From Hirsutella rhossiliensis (taxonomy: Eukaryota; Ascomycota; Sordariomycetes; Hypocreales; Ophiocordycipitaceae): DNA of 64,000 bases. The notes below the pieces were generated by a model. The model was given only the letters and a program-made list of their open reading frames with translations, was not told the DNA's origin and made no database searches. Of this stretch, positions 48,280 to 60,241 are shown piece by piece. Within the stretch, counting starts at the first letter, position 1. Every line of letters begins with the position of its first letter. The translations under genes and the position numbers were made by a program. The stretch is taken from assembly GCF_020360975.1 (NCBI RefSeq), contig NW_025408674.1, forward strand, positions 2,232,001 to 2,296,000. The letters run 5' to 3'.

Positions 48280-49200
48280 CTATAGTCTTTAATAGGGCTT
48301 ATAAAGCTCTATTTAACTAAGGATACTACCTTAAGGTATAGAAGGAAGCTATAAGAATTATACTTCCTAAGTAAAATAAGCTAGACTATACTATCCCTAA
48401 GGCCTATAGGGTTATAAGTCTACTTAACTACTTAGGAAAGGTCCTCGAAAAGCTATATACTACCTAGCTAAGCTATTTAGCTAATACGGCCGGGCTTTTA
48501 AACCCTATATAGCTAAGGGGACGAAAATAGCGGTTAGCTATAGATATAGCCTTCCTCCTTTTATACTATATTTAAAAGAAGCGGGAGTCTAATAAGAAGG
48601 CTATTACTAGTACCCTCTTATTAAATATAAAGGGCGCCTTCGATTTCGTATTAAAGGAATAGCTTATAAGGGTCCTAAGGAAATTAAACCTCCCTAAGGC
48701 CCTTATAAGCTAGGTAGACTACTTCCTTACTAAAAGGAAGATCTAGCTAGCCTTCGAGGGGTAAGTCTAGCCCCTTATAGACCTAGTAATAAGGGTACCC
48801 TAAGGGTCCCCTATTAGCCCTATTTTATTCCTCTTATATATAAGGGGGATACTAGTAGCTAAGAGATACTAGCTATCTTATATAGATAACTTTAGTATCT
48901 TTATAACGTCGACCTCGGCTAAGAAGAACGTTTAGTAGCTAGAAGTAATAGCTACTAACTTATTCGAATAAGCTAAAAACTAAGGGGTCTACTTCGACCC
49001 CTTAAAGATAGAACTTATTTACTTTAGTAGGTAACGGTAGCTTATTTTAAAGGGTATAATAGTAAGAGGCTTATTTTTTAAGGTAAAGCCCTTAGTATAG
49101 TAGTTAGGGGTCTTTTTTAATTCTAGGCTCTTATTTAAATAATATATTAAGAAGAAGGTAGTATCTATATAAGCTGCCTTTAAAGGACTATCCCGCCTAA
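48280..49200 (+). pseudogene. LINE ORF2 reverse transcriptase
   Basis: RVP(Q)GSPISPILFLLYI at 48792-48842 is the non-LTR RT block with its diagnostic G-x-P-Q-G-S-P-x-S-P; the Gln is TAA. The catalytic box reads SYIDNF at 48876-48893 for Y-(V/A)-D-D. RNase H follows, as in Tad/I-type LINEs. Confidence 0.9.
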
Positions 49201-49779
49201 TCTTTATATAAAAAGGCTTATTATTTAGAGCTTCTAGATAGCTCTACTAGGCCTACGTAACCTCTATAATAGACTATAAGGCCTAACTTTAATATAGGGG
49301 GCCTAAGACCCTTAAGAGCCTTATAAAGCCTTTTTAAAGGCTATAAAACTAAGCTCTTTTAAAGGTTTTAAGGGCCTTTAAAAGATCCCCTATTAAGGCT
49401 TTAGAAGCTAAAGCGGCCCTACCGTTACTAAAGGTACGATTTAAAAGGGCATGCTTCTCTTATACCCTTTAGACCTTATACTTCTTACTTAGTTACCCTA
49501 TAAGGTAGGCTTATAACCTAGTTATATAGGATAACCTCGCTAACTTAGGCTCTAACCTAGGGGCCCTAAGCTATATTAAGCTATATATATAGCTATTCCG
49601 CTTCCTTAAAGGCCTAGTAGCCTTTATAAGACCTAATTATAACTTAGAAAGAAAGAAAGCTAGCTAGGAGCCCTTATAGGCCCTAGAGCTTAAGGCTTTT
49701 ATTATAATAATAAAGGCCCTTAAGCCCTTAGCTAAGAAGTAATACTAATGCCTCTTAGCTAGCCTAGCTAGCCTAGAAG

Positions 49780-50300
49780 ACTTTAGGTTATAGCCCTTAG
49801 CCTTCTATATTAATAGCTTTAAGGGGTGCCTTAAAGTATCCCCTATAAAGACTAATACTTACTCCTTCTATAAAATAAGCCTAGAAAATAGGCTTATTAA
49901 GGCGTACTATAAGAACCTAGGGCCCTCGATCGAAGTAGCTAACGTAGAGCTATTCGCGATACTAAGGGTCTTAAAGGACCTAGCTAAGAGGCCTCGGCCC
50001 TTAAAGCTTAGCCCTCTTAACCCCCTTATAGATACCTATATCTTTATAGATAGCTAAGCCGCTATAAAGAAGGTTATAGGTTTCTTAGACCTAGCTATAT
50101 ATATTAAAAGGCTCTTATTTAGCTTAGAAGCCTTTTATAACGTATAGCTATACTAGTGCCTTAGCTACTTAGGGATCTTTAGTAACTAGCTAGCTAACTA
50201 GCTAGCTAAAAGAGGCTTAAGGGCCCCTACCTAAGGGACCCCCTTAGTCTTTATTAGCTACTTATAAAGAAAGGTCTAGTAAGCTACTAAGGACTATTAA
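49780..50300 (+). pseudogene. LINE ORF2 RNase H
   Basis: YINSFKG near 49810 (in place of D-G-S/D-A-S), VELFAILR near 49945, and IFIDS(Q)AAIK at 50040-50069 give the three acidic blocks of a type I RNase H; the Gln is TAA and the first Asp is changed. Confidence 0.8.
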
Positions 50301-50962
50301 AAGGGACTTTAGGCTACCGAGGCGGCTAAAGGCCCTAGGGCTAAGGGCCTAGGTAAGTACTATATATCTATTTAAAAGACCCCCCGCTTAGCCCTTAGCC
50401 TAGAAAAGGACCTTATAAGGAGGCCTAGGCCGACCTTCTTAGCCTTTTACTAGCTCCTCTTTAAAGCTAGCTTCTTATTTTCCTTCTTAAAAAGGACTAT
50501 TAAGGTAAACCGAGATAACTACTACTACGCCTAAGGAAGGTATATAGCTAGGCACTTTATCCTAAGGTGCCTAAACTATAGGAGGGAAAGAGAGGTCCTT
50601 TACTAGACCTCTAAGAGATAGAAGGGGGCCCTTAGCCTACCTATTCTCTATAGCTTTAAGGAAGGAAGGGAAGTCCTTTTAACCTTCTTAGCTAAAATAG
50701 AGATAGGGATAGCTAAGTAGCTCGAAAAGGAGTAACCTAGGGGCCCTAGGGCCCTTAGGAGGGAAAATTACCGCGTAAGAGGAACTAAACTAACCTTTCC
50801 TTTATTATTACCTTTATAGCTACCCTTTCCTTAATTAGTTATAAGCCCTTAGGCTCTATAGCTAGCTAGGACTACTAATAAGGGCCTAGGCCCTTACTAG
50901 CCTTACTATAGCCTTAAAGGCTATATATAAGTAATAATATAAAAAGAAAAAGTTAAATGGTA

Positions 50963-53900
50963 CTAAATATATATACTATCTTACTTACTTTTTATTTAGG
51001 GAGGTTTAGCGTATAAACGTCTAAAAGTTATAGTAGTCTAATAATACCTTTACTTTATACGCTACCCCTTTAACGTAATATCGCTAGTATTTAAATAACT
51101 TAATAATAGTAAAGAGTTCTTAGTCTAAAATACTATAATTAAGTTTAGCTTTAGTAAACTTCCTTAACTAAAATATAATTAGATAGTAACGCCCTTTATT
51201 ATTAGGTTAAGAGATAATCCTTACTATTACGAATTACGATATATCTATTTTAATATAAATACATTTTTCTAGATCGTAATATCGGAGGAGTAGGGCTCTT
51301 TAAAAAGCATCCTTAAGAGCCTAAAACGCTACCCTTTTAGTAAGGTTTAGCTCTATACTCCCTAGCTTCTTTTTATTCTTACTCCCCTTTAGTAATATAA
51401 TTAAGGGCGCTATAACTCTTAAGTACCTATATATAAATCGTTAGTAAAAATTATAGAACTTAAGGAAAACCTAAATATTATAGTAGGTTATAGGTTTAGG
51501 CTATTAAACTATTGCCTCTACTTATTAAAGGTCTATCGATACCTTATCGATAGATAATATAAACCTAAGGAACTCGACTAACTATTAATAAAAGATATAC
51601 TTCGATAGTTTTATATAGAGCTCTATAGCCCTTAGCCTTTCTATTACTTATCCTAAGTATTTAGTATATTCTTCTCTTATCTTAGAGTATATAAAGATAT
51701 TATTAAGGTAGACTATATAGATTATATCTATAAGCCCTTTAAGTACTTAATAGATATAGCTCTAAAACGTAGCTAGTACGTTAGTAAGTTTAAAGGGTAT
51801 TACTAGGTATTTAAAATATCTATAATACGTTTAAAAAGCGGTCTTTTATTTATCTCCTTCTTAAATTTAAATACGTTAATATATATTTTATATATTAATC
51901 TTAGAAAAATACTTAGCTCCTTAATAGCGGTTAATAATCTCCGAAATAAAGGGTAAAGGGTACTAACTCTTTTATATAACCTAGTTAAGTCCTTAGTAGT
52001 CTATATATAGCCGTAAGGTACTATCCTTTTTTAGAATAAAAAGGATAGGCGCCCTAGCTAGGCTCTTTAACTCTTAGATTATTTTCCTTTTTATCGCGTC
52101 TTAGATTTAGTCGCGTAATACTTAGAGTTCCCTTTATAATAAAAGGTAAATCGGTCTATAAAGAGGTTCTATATTAAGGATTAAATTAATTAAGTAATCT
52201 ATTCCCTTTCTAGCTAGTAATAAATCGGATTTATTAGCTAAGAAAGTATCTTTAAACTAGTAAAGAGTTAGTAGGATTTCGGCCTATTCTTCTTATAAAA
52301 TCCCTTTATCCTTATCTTTATCTAGTAGCGGGATTAGCTTAGGATTAAGCGCTATTATATATACCCTTACCTCGATCCTATATTTTTAAAGGAATCTATA
52401 GGGATTCTATAAGGTTTTACTACTTAGTTAATACTTAAACTACTACTATTATTTCTATAGGATAATATAAATATATTTATCCTTTAAGGTAGTAACTAAT
52501 AAAAGGATTAGTACTTAATTATTTAGCGTTAACTTATTAGTACCGATATAGAAATAAGTAATTATCTTTTTAGTGCTTCTTATATCTATTATTTAAAGCG
52601 GTACTAACTATACTTTATACTCCCTTACCTTACTATTACTAAGCCCTAATAACTTAGGGTATAATAGCGCTATTTATAGTAATCCTTATTATTAAGTAAA
52701 GTATATATTTATAAGGTTAACGGTACTATAAGTATTTAAGTATATAGGGACTTTAATAAGGTTTCGCCTTAATATCGTTATAGGAGTTTTAAGTAACTAT
52801 CTTATAAGTATTAAGTTTACTAAGGGAGAGGCGTTTACCTTAATATCTTACCTTTTCCTTATTTTATAGTATTAAGTTTAAGAGTCTTTACTAGGGTTTC
52901 TACTTTTAAAGAATTAATATATTCTATAAGTAGGTATCCTAGCTTATTATATTAGAAATATATAAATCCTAATTAAGTAAAAGATCCTCTTCCTTAATAA
53001 CGTCCCTTAGTTTAGCCCTTAGTAAGTATATTACTAGCTTACTAGTTATTAGTTAAATTAATAGTATTTCCTTAATAATTCGGCTTAGCTTATCGGCCTC
53101 TTTAACTCCTTCCCCTATATATACCGCCTTAGGGTATAATATTACTTTTATTCCTAGTTCCTCTAAAAGTAAAAGTAGTATTAATACGTTGCCTCTTATT
53201 AATAGTAGTATCTTAATATTATTAAGCGACTTATATAAGCTCTTCCTATTAATAGGTATAAATATATATTAAATAAAGGTTAATTTAGTCTTAAAGTTAT
53301 AGCTCTAGCTTAGCGAAAAACGTAAGAGCACGCGCTTTTTCTAATAGGCGTTTAAAATACCTCTTTAAGGAGTTAAGGTATAAGCTAAACTTTAAGGGGG
53401 ACTAGCCTTCTTATTAGCGAGCCTCCTTTAATTATATCGCTAATAGTATCTCCCTATTTATAGTATCCTTAATTATAATAAGTATCTATTCCTTAAAGTA
53501 TACCTAATCTATACTATATTTAGTTTAGTTAATCGGCGTTTATTCTTTAAGGTATCGGCGCTATCTCGCTTTATAGTCGCTATATATATAATCTACTATA
53601 TAGAGGATCTTTATTTTATCGCGATAAAAGTATCTAGGCGCTACTTTAAAGGCGTCCTTTAGATCGTAAGTTTAGTCTAGATATTTCTATATATTAGTAG
53701 GTTAAGATAATTAAGCGATATTTTTAATCTTAACCTCGCTACCGCGACTACCGTTTAATTTAAGGGAGTAGGACTATCGATACTTTCTTAAATAAATAGC
53801 GATAGTACTAGCACGTTTAGTAATTTCCTCCTCTAATTATATAATATAGTCTTATAGGCGTTTTATCTCCTTTAGCTCCTTAATACGCGCTTATAAGGCT

Positions 53901-54154
53901 ATAAGCTTTTCTTTATAAGTCGACGGTCTTATACTTATAGGTAGTAATATCTTTAATATAGTTAGAATATCGTCTATAATAAAGGTCTATTCTAAGGATA
54001 TATCTTCCGGTTCTTTATCTCTTAAGTAGATACCTAATATATATAACGAAGAGGCCTTAACTAGTTAATTACTATATCGCGCTATAGGAGCGTTATATAG
54101 TCTTTTCTAAGTAGCTATCTTTACTAAGTAACTAAAAAGGGAAGCTTTAGAAAT
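50963..54154 (-). pseudogene. Outer gypsy-1, gag to RNase H part
   Basis: Follows the inner copy 26864-30030 closely. Contains the reverse transcriptase box near 51710 (minus strand, YLNN-like) and the gag region next to the LTR. All frames are closed by TAA/TAG. Confidence 0.85.
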
Positions 54155-54411
54155 TATAAGGGAATATATATTATAGTATAATTAGTTAGGTAGTAGAGAT
54201 AGCTAGAGGTACTACGCTATATATATTATATTCTCCTTATCGTAAGACTAAAGCTTACTAGAAGAGGGATTTCTCCTCTTTAGTTAGAGTAGCGAGAGGT
54301 CTATAATATACGAGCGGGGTAGGTATAATTCCCTACCGATACCCTACCGATATATTAGTACTACGTACCTAAGTACTTTATTAGCCTATACCTCCTAGTA
54401 GCGCTCTTATA
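54155..54411 (-). repeat. Gypsy-1 outer 5' LTR
   Basis: 257 bases, a little less degraded than its partner at 18251. Followed by AGTAT, the target duplication. Confidence 0.95.
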
Positions 54412-54779
54412 AGTATATTAGCGGTATTTTATAGTATTTTCCCTAGGTAGGTATAAGTATTTCTTTATAATTTCCCTGCTATATTATTATAGTAACTTCT
54501 TAATAAAATCTTAATATAATTCTTAAGGAGCTATTATTACTTAGGAAATCGTAGTATATTCCCTGTATAATATATCCCTAAGGGAAATCTTTATAAAATA
54601 TCTATATAATCCGCTTAGTTATTATTTCTAGGATTTCTAAGTAATTTTATAGAGTTTACCTAGTAGCTTTTAGGTTCCTTCTTCTATAAAGAGCCTTAAG
54701 AAGTTAGGGGTAACTACCTTAAAGGAAGCTAATATTGTTATAAGTACCTAGATTATCGACTATAGGGTGTCCTATAATA
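54412..54779 (-). repeat. Long inverted repeat, right arm, outer part
   Basis: Reverse complement of about 12297-12665. It continues the arm interrupted at 18250 and ends TATAGGGTGTCCTATAATA. This end is less RIP-changed than the left arm (GGTGTCC against GGTATCT). Confidence 0.8.
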
Positions 54780-55079
54780 CTAGCTTTACTAAAGTTATTA
54801 CTATAATAAATTAATACCTCCTCCTTAAGGTATAGCCCTTTTACCTACCTTAAGAGTTATAAGTAGTAAGGGATAAGCTAGGGATAAGCTAGTAAGGCTA
54901 ATAGGCCCCCCTTATTCCTTTTCTACTCTCTATACTCTTATATCTTACCTCTTACTAGTTACGGGGCCCCTCTTCCTTTATAAATATTACTTCTCTTATC
55001 CCCCTTAAGTTAAGTTATATTTATAAAGCTACCGTAGAGTAAGGGACTAAGAACCTAATCTTAGTACGCGCTAGATAAG
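54780..55079. other. RIP-affected DNA between inverted repeat and solo LTR
   Basis: About 300 bases without a recognisable gene. A short direct repeat, GGGATAAGCTA, lies near 54870-54893. ATAAG (55075-55079) is the target duplication of the next LTR. Confidence 0.4.
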
Positions 55080-55776
55080 TATAAGAATATACCCTTATAT
55101 TCCTATTTTACTGTTATAAAGAAATAACAGGCATAGGGAGGCTTTATAGAATAAGCTAGTAAAAAGAGGCTTTATAATACAGTCTAAGGGAATAACCCTT
55201 AAAAGACAAAGACCTCTACTAGATATCTATACCTTCCTCTAGGAAAAGCGGGTTAGGATAAGCCTATCCTTATAAATAAAAATATGCATAAAATGCATAG
55301 GTCAATTACGAGTAGAACGGATACCCTATTGCCTATTTTGGCTTAGCGGTTCCGAAGATATCCGCGATACGAGAATAGGTGGGGCATAGAACATTCTGGT
55401 CAAATCCACTACTCATGCCAGAACCCATAGTCTTACGTCAACCATCACGCCACAATCAGACCACCTACTAAGTTAGGAAGATATACTATAGATAGAGCTT
55501 TTCAAGCACTATAGAATGTGCTAGAAAGCTGACTAATTGGTCTACTAGTAGGCGAGCAATGGTCTATAAAAGACGAAGGATTTCCCTGGGAGTAGTAGAC
55601 AGAACAAGCAAGTTAGTAAGTATCTTTTGCAACGCTATTCTTTCAATATATTATTCAGCCCCTTATATGCTCGTTATAAATTCCGGACGAAATCCTACCC
55701 TATACTCCTTCGACCGATCTTTCCGCTTACGTCATCGATTACCCGATTCTGCGCTTATTGCTCATACCTTCTTACA
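55080..55776. repeat. Solo LTR R2 (697 bp) with TSD ATAAG
   Basis: Partner of 14760-15456 by sequence, but flanked by its own duplication, ATAAG (55075-55079 and 55777-55781), so an independent solo LTR. It ends CTTACA, showing the original CA terminus. The right 400 bases keep CA/TG where R1 has TA. In 55381-55470, twelve differences from R1 are all CA-to-TA or TG-to-TA. A 73-codon open frame at 55559-55780 lies in the LTR and is probably not a gene. Confidence 0.93.
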
Positions 55777-55781
55777 ATAAG

Positions 55782-56750
55782 TAACTCGTCTAGGTAAGAT
55801 TACTAGACCACTAAACTTATATACGTTACCTTTAAAATAGTCCGTTATCGGGCTCCCTAGTATAAGCTATATACCTAAAACTTATATAACTTAATATAGC
55901 CTATAAAATTAAAGAAGGATTATCCTACCTTTATATAAGTATAAGAATAGACCTAAGGTAGATAAAGATAGAGGTACGTTAAGCTATAAATTATAATATT
56001 AAGAGATAGCGTGCGTCGCGATTATAGTTATAGATTATAGGCCTAATACTAATAGAACTTTTATTAAAGGACGATCTATTACTATAATACTAATTAAGGA
56101 GGCTTTACTAGCTAACGCTAAAGTAAGCTAGTATCCTATTAATAGTTATCTTAGGCGTACTAAGGGACTTTTAATAAAGCTAATAGAGGTAATAAAAGGT
56201 TAGCTAGCCTAATCTCTATATATATCTATATATAGTATACCTAGTAAAAGGTAAGGTAGACTTTACTATATTATTAAGTCCTAGAATAACGGATAATATT
56301 ATAGCGGAAGCCCGTTAGTCGTCGCGGGCATACGGTAACTAAGTTATTAGTAGGATCTAAGGATCTAGCGGGTAGCCGTAATCGCGTTAAGCTATCGTAA
56401 GAGGATAGAGTTAAGAGTCTATCTATATCGGCTAGTAAAGGCCCCCTTCGATTTAAGGCGTTAAAATAATAAAAGGAGCCTTTTCCCTTCCCCTAAGCTA
56501 AGTTAAAGGACTAAAGGGACTAAAAATATCGCTAATAAAGCGGATATATAGAACCTAGGGGTATTAGAACTTAGCTAAATATATAGAGTAAGAGTTAAGG
56601 AGGTCGTATAAGCGGAGTAGAGTTAGATAAAGGAGGGGGCTATATATTAACTATAGCCGGCCGATAGGGAGGGATAATAGTAAGAGAGAGAGAGAGAGGA
56701 AGAAAAGGAGAATCGAGTAAAGGGGGGGAGGGAGTATAGGTATTCTTATA
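55782..56750. other. RIP-affected DNA at the edge of the island, no recognised gene
   Basis: CpA/TpG-poor but richer in GC toward the right. No coding frame could be assigned. A (GA)n run lies at about 56685-56701, followed by purine-rich sequence to 56735. Confidence 0.45.
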
Positions 56751-59700
56751 GCAATCCCGTATATAGCGACGGGCTAAAAGGGGAAGGGCTTGCCTAAAGC
56801 GGAAGGCGGTGGGGGGCGGCGGGGAATTTGCAACGACCGACTTTATAGTAATATAAGCTATCTACGCGCATAACCGCCTCGGTAGACAGAGCCCTCGTTG
56901 AATTCAAGCATAAAATACATAGTGTAGTATATAGGCCGTTTAATCCGCGCTTGCTAATAAAGCGGCATTTAACGTGGCCAGAATCCGCCTGATGACATCA
57001 GTTTAACATCCTCTATCCGTGTTCCTAAGATAATTAGATGTTGGAATTGCAACACAACTTGATCAAGGTATGGGTTGGGTGGGATCCTACAAGTGGCAGG
57101 TCTTCTGGCGTTCGATATGTTAGTATTATTCCATTGCTCTTCTTTTTGGCTCTTTGACGCCTCTGGTGTCATGATTGCAAAGGGCTTTGTATCATAGACT
57201 CCCGGAACGCTGTCAGTGAAGGGCGAAACTTAGATGTGAAAGTTCCAGAACCATCTTGCTTAAGCGAAACCATGTCTCTAAGATATGTTGATTCTTCTCA
57301 TCGGGACTTATCCATGTCCAATACACGAAAGGACCAAAAGTTGAGATTAGCTGCCTTCGAGAATAATGCTGCGACCTCGTTTCCTACACCTTATTCGCTG
57401 CTCCGCTTTTAACACTCAAAGAAGGCCGTTATTTTGTTAGATCTGGTCACGATTTTGCCAAATTTGACACTCAGTCATGGGTACGCCAAATGAGGAAGCG
57501 TTCAAGGACCAAGTTTCGCTTTTCGAGAACAAGAGTAGTACTTGGCGACTATCTCAAATCGGTCGATACGGCCAGAATTTCTGGCTTCTAGAGTGTAAAA
57601 AGGCATTCAGGGCAGGGTTTGACCAGCATGCTCGTTTCAGTACGGCCAAGTCTCCAGTTGAGGTCTCCAGTTGAGGTCTCCAGTTGAGCGTGTACGTCAA
57701 CTACCTAGTCGACTGTAGGAGTCGAGATAGAAACAGGTCCGAAAGCAGGTTCGAATTCCGATTGAGCTTTCGGGGCCGCAGGCTTCGCGGTCACGGATGC
57801 CTTCGCCCCCTTGGGAGTCGGTGTGAGGCTGCAGTGCCGGACATTGCCGAGAGACAGCCATGTATCCAATCCAGAAAACCGAGGGCTCGTAGGCGACGGC
57901 TTGGTACTTCGTTACTTTCGGTTCTCCCTGGCGACCGCATTGAAAATCTCGTATAACCTGCCCCGTGCCATATCAGAAGGAGTGGGAAGCGGGTTACTTT
58001 TGGGCATGAAGGTTCTAAGAGTCGGTCCAGTGAGTAAGTCTTGAATGTCCATTTGTGACTGAACCGTGCAAAAGTACAGAGAAATGGGAAATTTGGGAAA
58101 TCCTATCTGGTGTCTGGTGTTGTTGACATTATCGGCCGCGAAAACATAGACAGGCCCGACAGGCCCGCGGAGGTCAGGATCATGACAAGTGCACGCGGGC
58201 ATAATCAAGGAATGCCGGAGAGGAAGCGGGGCCTCGACGACTTTTAAAGGATGGAGAACATTGATAACGCGGAGTTTCACGATTAATTGGATGTCTCACT
58301 CGCCCCGATCCCTGGTGTTGGTGCGTACCGGAGAGCAGGTCCAGGCCGACGATCCATCGCCTTTCATGCCGCGAAGACATTCCGCTTTCGGCGAGCTATG
58401 TTCGACAACAAACATGAGCCGAATAACAGGGTTCATAGTCTTTCATGTTAATGAAAGCGGACCGGGGGATGTGCCGCGGTGTCGAAGGATATAAACGTGA
58501 TTTTGGCTGCACGGCGATGAAAAATGAAGCCTCAACCTGCCAGCAAAGAAAGGTCTAGATTGAAGGTAGAGATGAAAAAGTCCGCGATGGGTGTGTGTAG
58601 CCTGTAAAACTGACCTGCGGCGGGGATAAGCGATGCAGACCATAGAGCGGCATTGTCCGTCATGGCAGTGATGACAGAATAGATGTGTTCGTGATGGTCA
58701 ATGCGGTGCGTGTGCGAGTTGGACCGCTGTAACATTAGATACATGCCTTGTAAAGCAGTCCTCTGATTACACTTGAGAATTAAGTCCGGCCATGGCATTT
58801 GTCTGAATTTGATGATGAGCAAGACAGCAAGTAAGAGAGCCCTTGGCTGGTGTACATGTATTAATTGAGATGTAAAACTCTCAAGGATTGTTGTGCCTTT
58901 GTGCGAGTGAGCACGGCAGGATGAAGGACAGCTAGATTGGCGGGAACGTTTATCACGCGATGCTTCATTATAGAACCATCAACTCGCTCATATACAGCTC
59001 CGTTCAACTGCGTCAACAGATAATTGAGGCCATCACCAGCTCTCCGAGGGCTACCCTACACCTCGGAGGAGACCGGTAGATGAGACCCCCTACATTCAAC
59101 CGGGTTGGAAGAAATTATTTCCAGAGATGAACATGTCTCGGCGTCCCCCGTCGCGTGCAGAATCTCGAGACCCATGCGAGACTGGCCCATTTGATCCTCC
59201 CATTGACTGCCGATAGTCCGAGCACTGGAAACAATGCAAAGAGATGAACCAGTGCCGCCCTCGACCACGCCCTCCGTACAGGCTGCCGTGGACCCTTGCA
59301 AAGAGCGACCCTCGGCTCGACCATGCCTTGGAGAAATCCAATAGCGCCACGAATAGACACTGCTGCGCTGGCTAGATTGCCGGGCGCCCAGCTGAGCATC
59401 GTGCCGGACGCGAGGGCAAAATCCCCTCAAATCACGTCCGTGAGCTTGGATGGGAGCAACCAACATGAAGCAGAGCCATCATGCAGGGAATTACGCTGTC
59501 TCAGTGTTTCCCTGGGCATTGTAAAAAAAGAAACATCATGTCGACAACAAAAGAGGCGCGTCATGGGCCTGCAATCGCATCTGCCACTCACACCATTGCA
59601 CCGGGCCGGTAACAATGATTCGGCAAGGGACGCGCTGTCGAGCCTGGTCTCGCGATATTTTAATGGACAAAGGCCCAGCGGCCCGCGACGAATGTTTCTC

Positions 59701-60040
59701 TCACCCTCTTTCACTGTTGTGTCTCAACCCCCTCGGCAGGACGAGAGGGCATGGAATCCAGCCCGCGGCCCGGCGTCTCGCTCGTCTAGCTGGCCCGAAT
59801 TCCAGAGCCGCCGGCTGAGCATGGGCGGCTGAAGCATGTGTGCGTCGATGGTGTTGACTTGCTAGAGCGCGGCAGAGGTCTCGTCTGGATTCAACCATGC
59901 CGCCGCTCCACGATGCCCTCGCGCCGCTCGTCGATGTCTCAGGCCGGCCTTGATGCATACGCCGACGTACACACACACTATGCGGTGCTTGTATGGAAAA
60001 CAGGACCCGCTGGATGATGGGCGCCGCGTCGTGAAGGCAC
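56751..60040. other. Normal-composition DNA without a recognisable gene
   Basis: From about 56.8 kb TG and CA are abundant again. Open frames of 65-178 codons on both strands overlap each other, lack familiar motifs and read as chance frames in GC-rich DNA. A 13-bp tandem repeat lies at 57651-57688. The last few hundred bases are the likely upstream region of the WSC gene. Confidence 0.5.
57651..57688. repeat. 13-bp tandem repeat, about three units
   Basis: TCTCCAGTTGAGG is repeated nearly three times in a row. Confidence 0.85.
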
Positions 60041-60051
60041 CCGTCGAGCTG

Positions 60052-60240
60052 TATAAAGCAGGCCATCTCTTCCCTCAATGCTGAAGCTTTTTTTGTTCCT
60101 CATCACACCAGCCTTCTCTCGTCTTCGCCTGCCTTTTGCTCAGGAGCTCCGACTCTAGTCATTCTTTTCCAGTCTTTTCACCCCAGTCACTCATTCGGAT
60201 CACTCCAAGCTCCCCAACCCCCCCCTTCTCCATCCATCAA
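60052..60240 (+). promoter_or_regulatory. Core promoter and 5' leader of the WSC gene
   Basis: TATAAA at 60052-60057 lies 185-190 bases before the ATG. A long pyrimidine-rich tract (about 60100-60237, with CTTCTCTCGTCTTCGCCTGC and CCCCCCCTTCTCC) follows, the usual site of transcription starts in filamentous fungi. CATCAAAATG gives a good start context. Confidence 0.7.
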
Positions 60241-60241
60241 A

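Larger units (their letters stand above)
30393..50950 (+). mobile_element. Tad-like LINE (non-LTR retrotransposon), split by gypsy-2
   Basis: Bounded by a 12-bp duplication AGTTAAATRGTA (30381-30392 and 50951-50962) and ending in an A-rich tail, TAATATAAAAAGAAAA, at 50950. The LINE's own sequence is 30393-31062 and 45641-50950, close to 6 kb. Plus-strand order: Gag-like ORF1 with zinc knuckles, then ORF2 with apurinic-type endonuclease, reverse transcriptase and C-terminal RNase H, as in Tad1/I-like LINEs. Frames are closed by RIP stops. It inserted into the outer gypsy-1; the empty site is seen in the inner gypsy-1 near 26855. Confidence 0.93.
18251..54411 (-). mobile_element. Gypsy-1, outer copy (Ty3/gypsy), with nested insertions
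   Basis: 257-bp LTRs at 18251-18507 and 54155-54411 are flanked by AGTAT on both outer sides (18246-18250, 54412-54416). The element's own sequence is in three pieces: 18251-22508, 30288-30392 and 50951-54411, about 7.8 kb in total, equal to the inner copy. The gaps are a second gypsy-1 (22509-30287) and a LINE carrying gypsy-2 and gypsy-3 (30393-50950). Gag-pol reads on the minus strand, so the right LTR is the 5' LTR. Reverse transcriptase lies around 51.7 kb; integrase lies around 21.5-22.4 kb, beyond both insertions. Confidence 0.95.

Noticed and set aside
14760..55776. Reading R1 and R2 as the two LTRs of one giant element
   Set aside because: Each has its own 5-bp duplication (CTAGT and ATAAG) directly on both sides, so they are independent solo LTRs.
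55559..55780. 73-codon frame beginning MVYKRRRISLG
   Set aside because: Lies within the solo LTR and runs past its end; the R1 copy is closed by RIP stops. LTR sequence is the simpler explanation.
59296..59832. 178-codon plus-strand open frame
   Set aside because: Opposite-strand and other-frame open stretches of similar size overlap it, and there is no motif, intron signal or convincing promoter; treated as a chance frame in GC-rich DNA.
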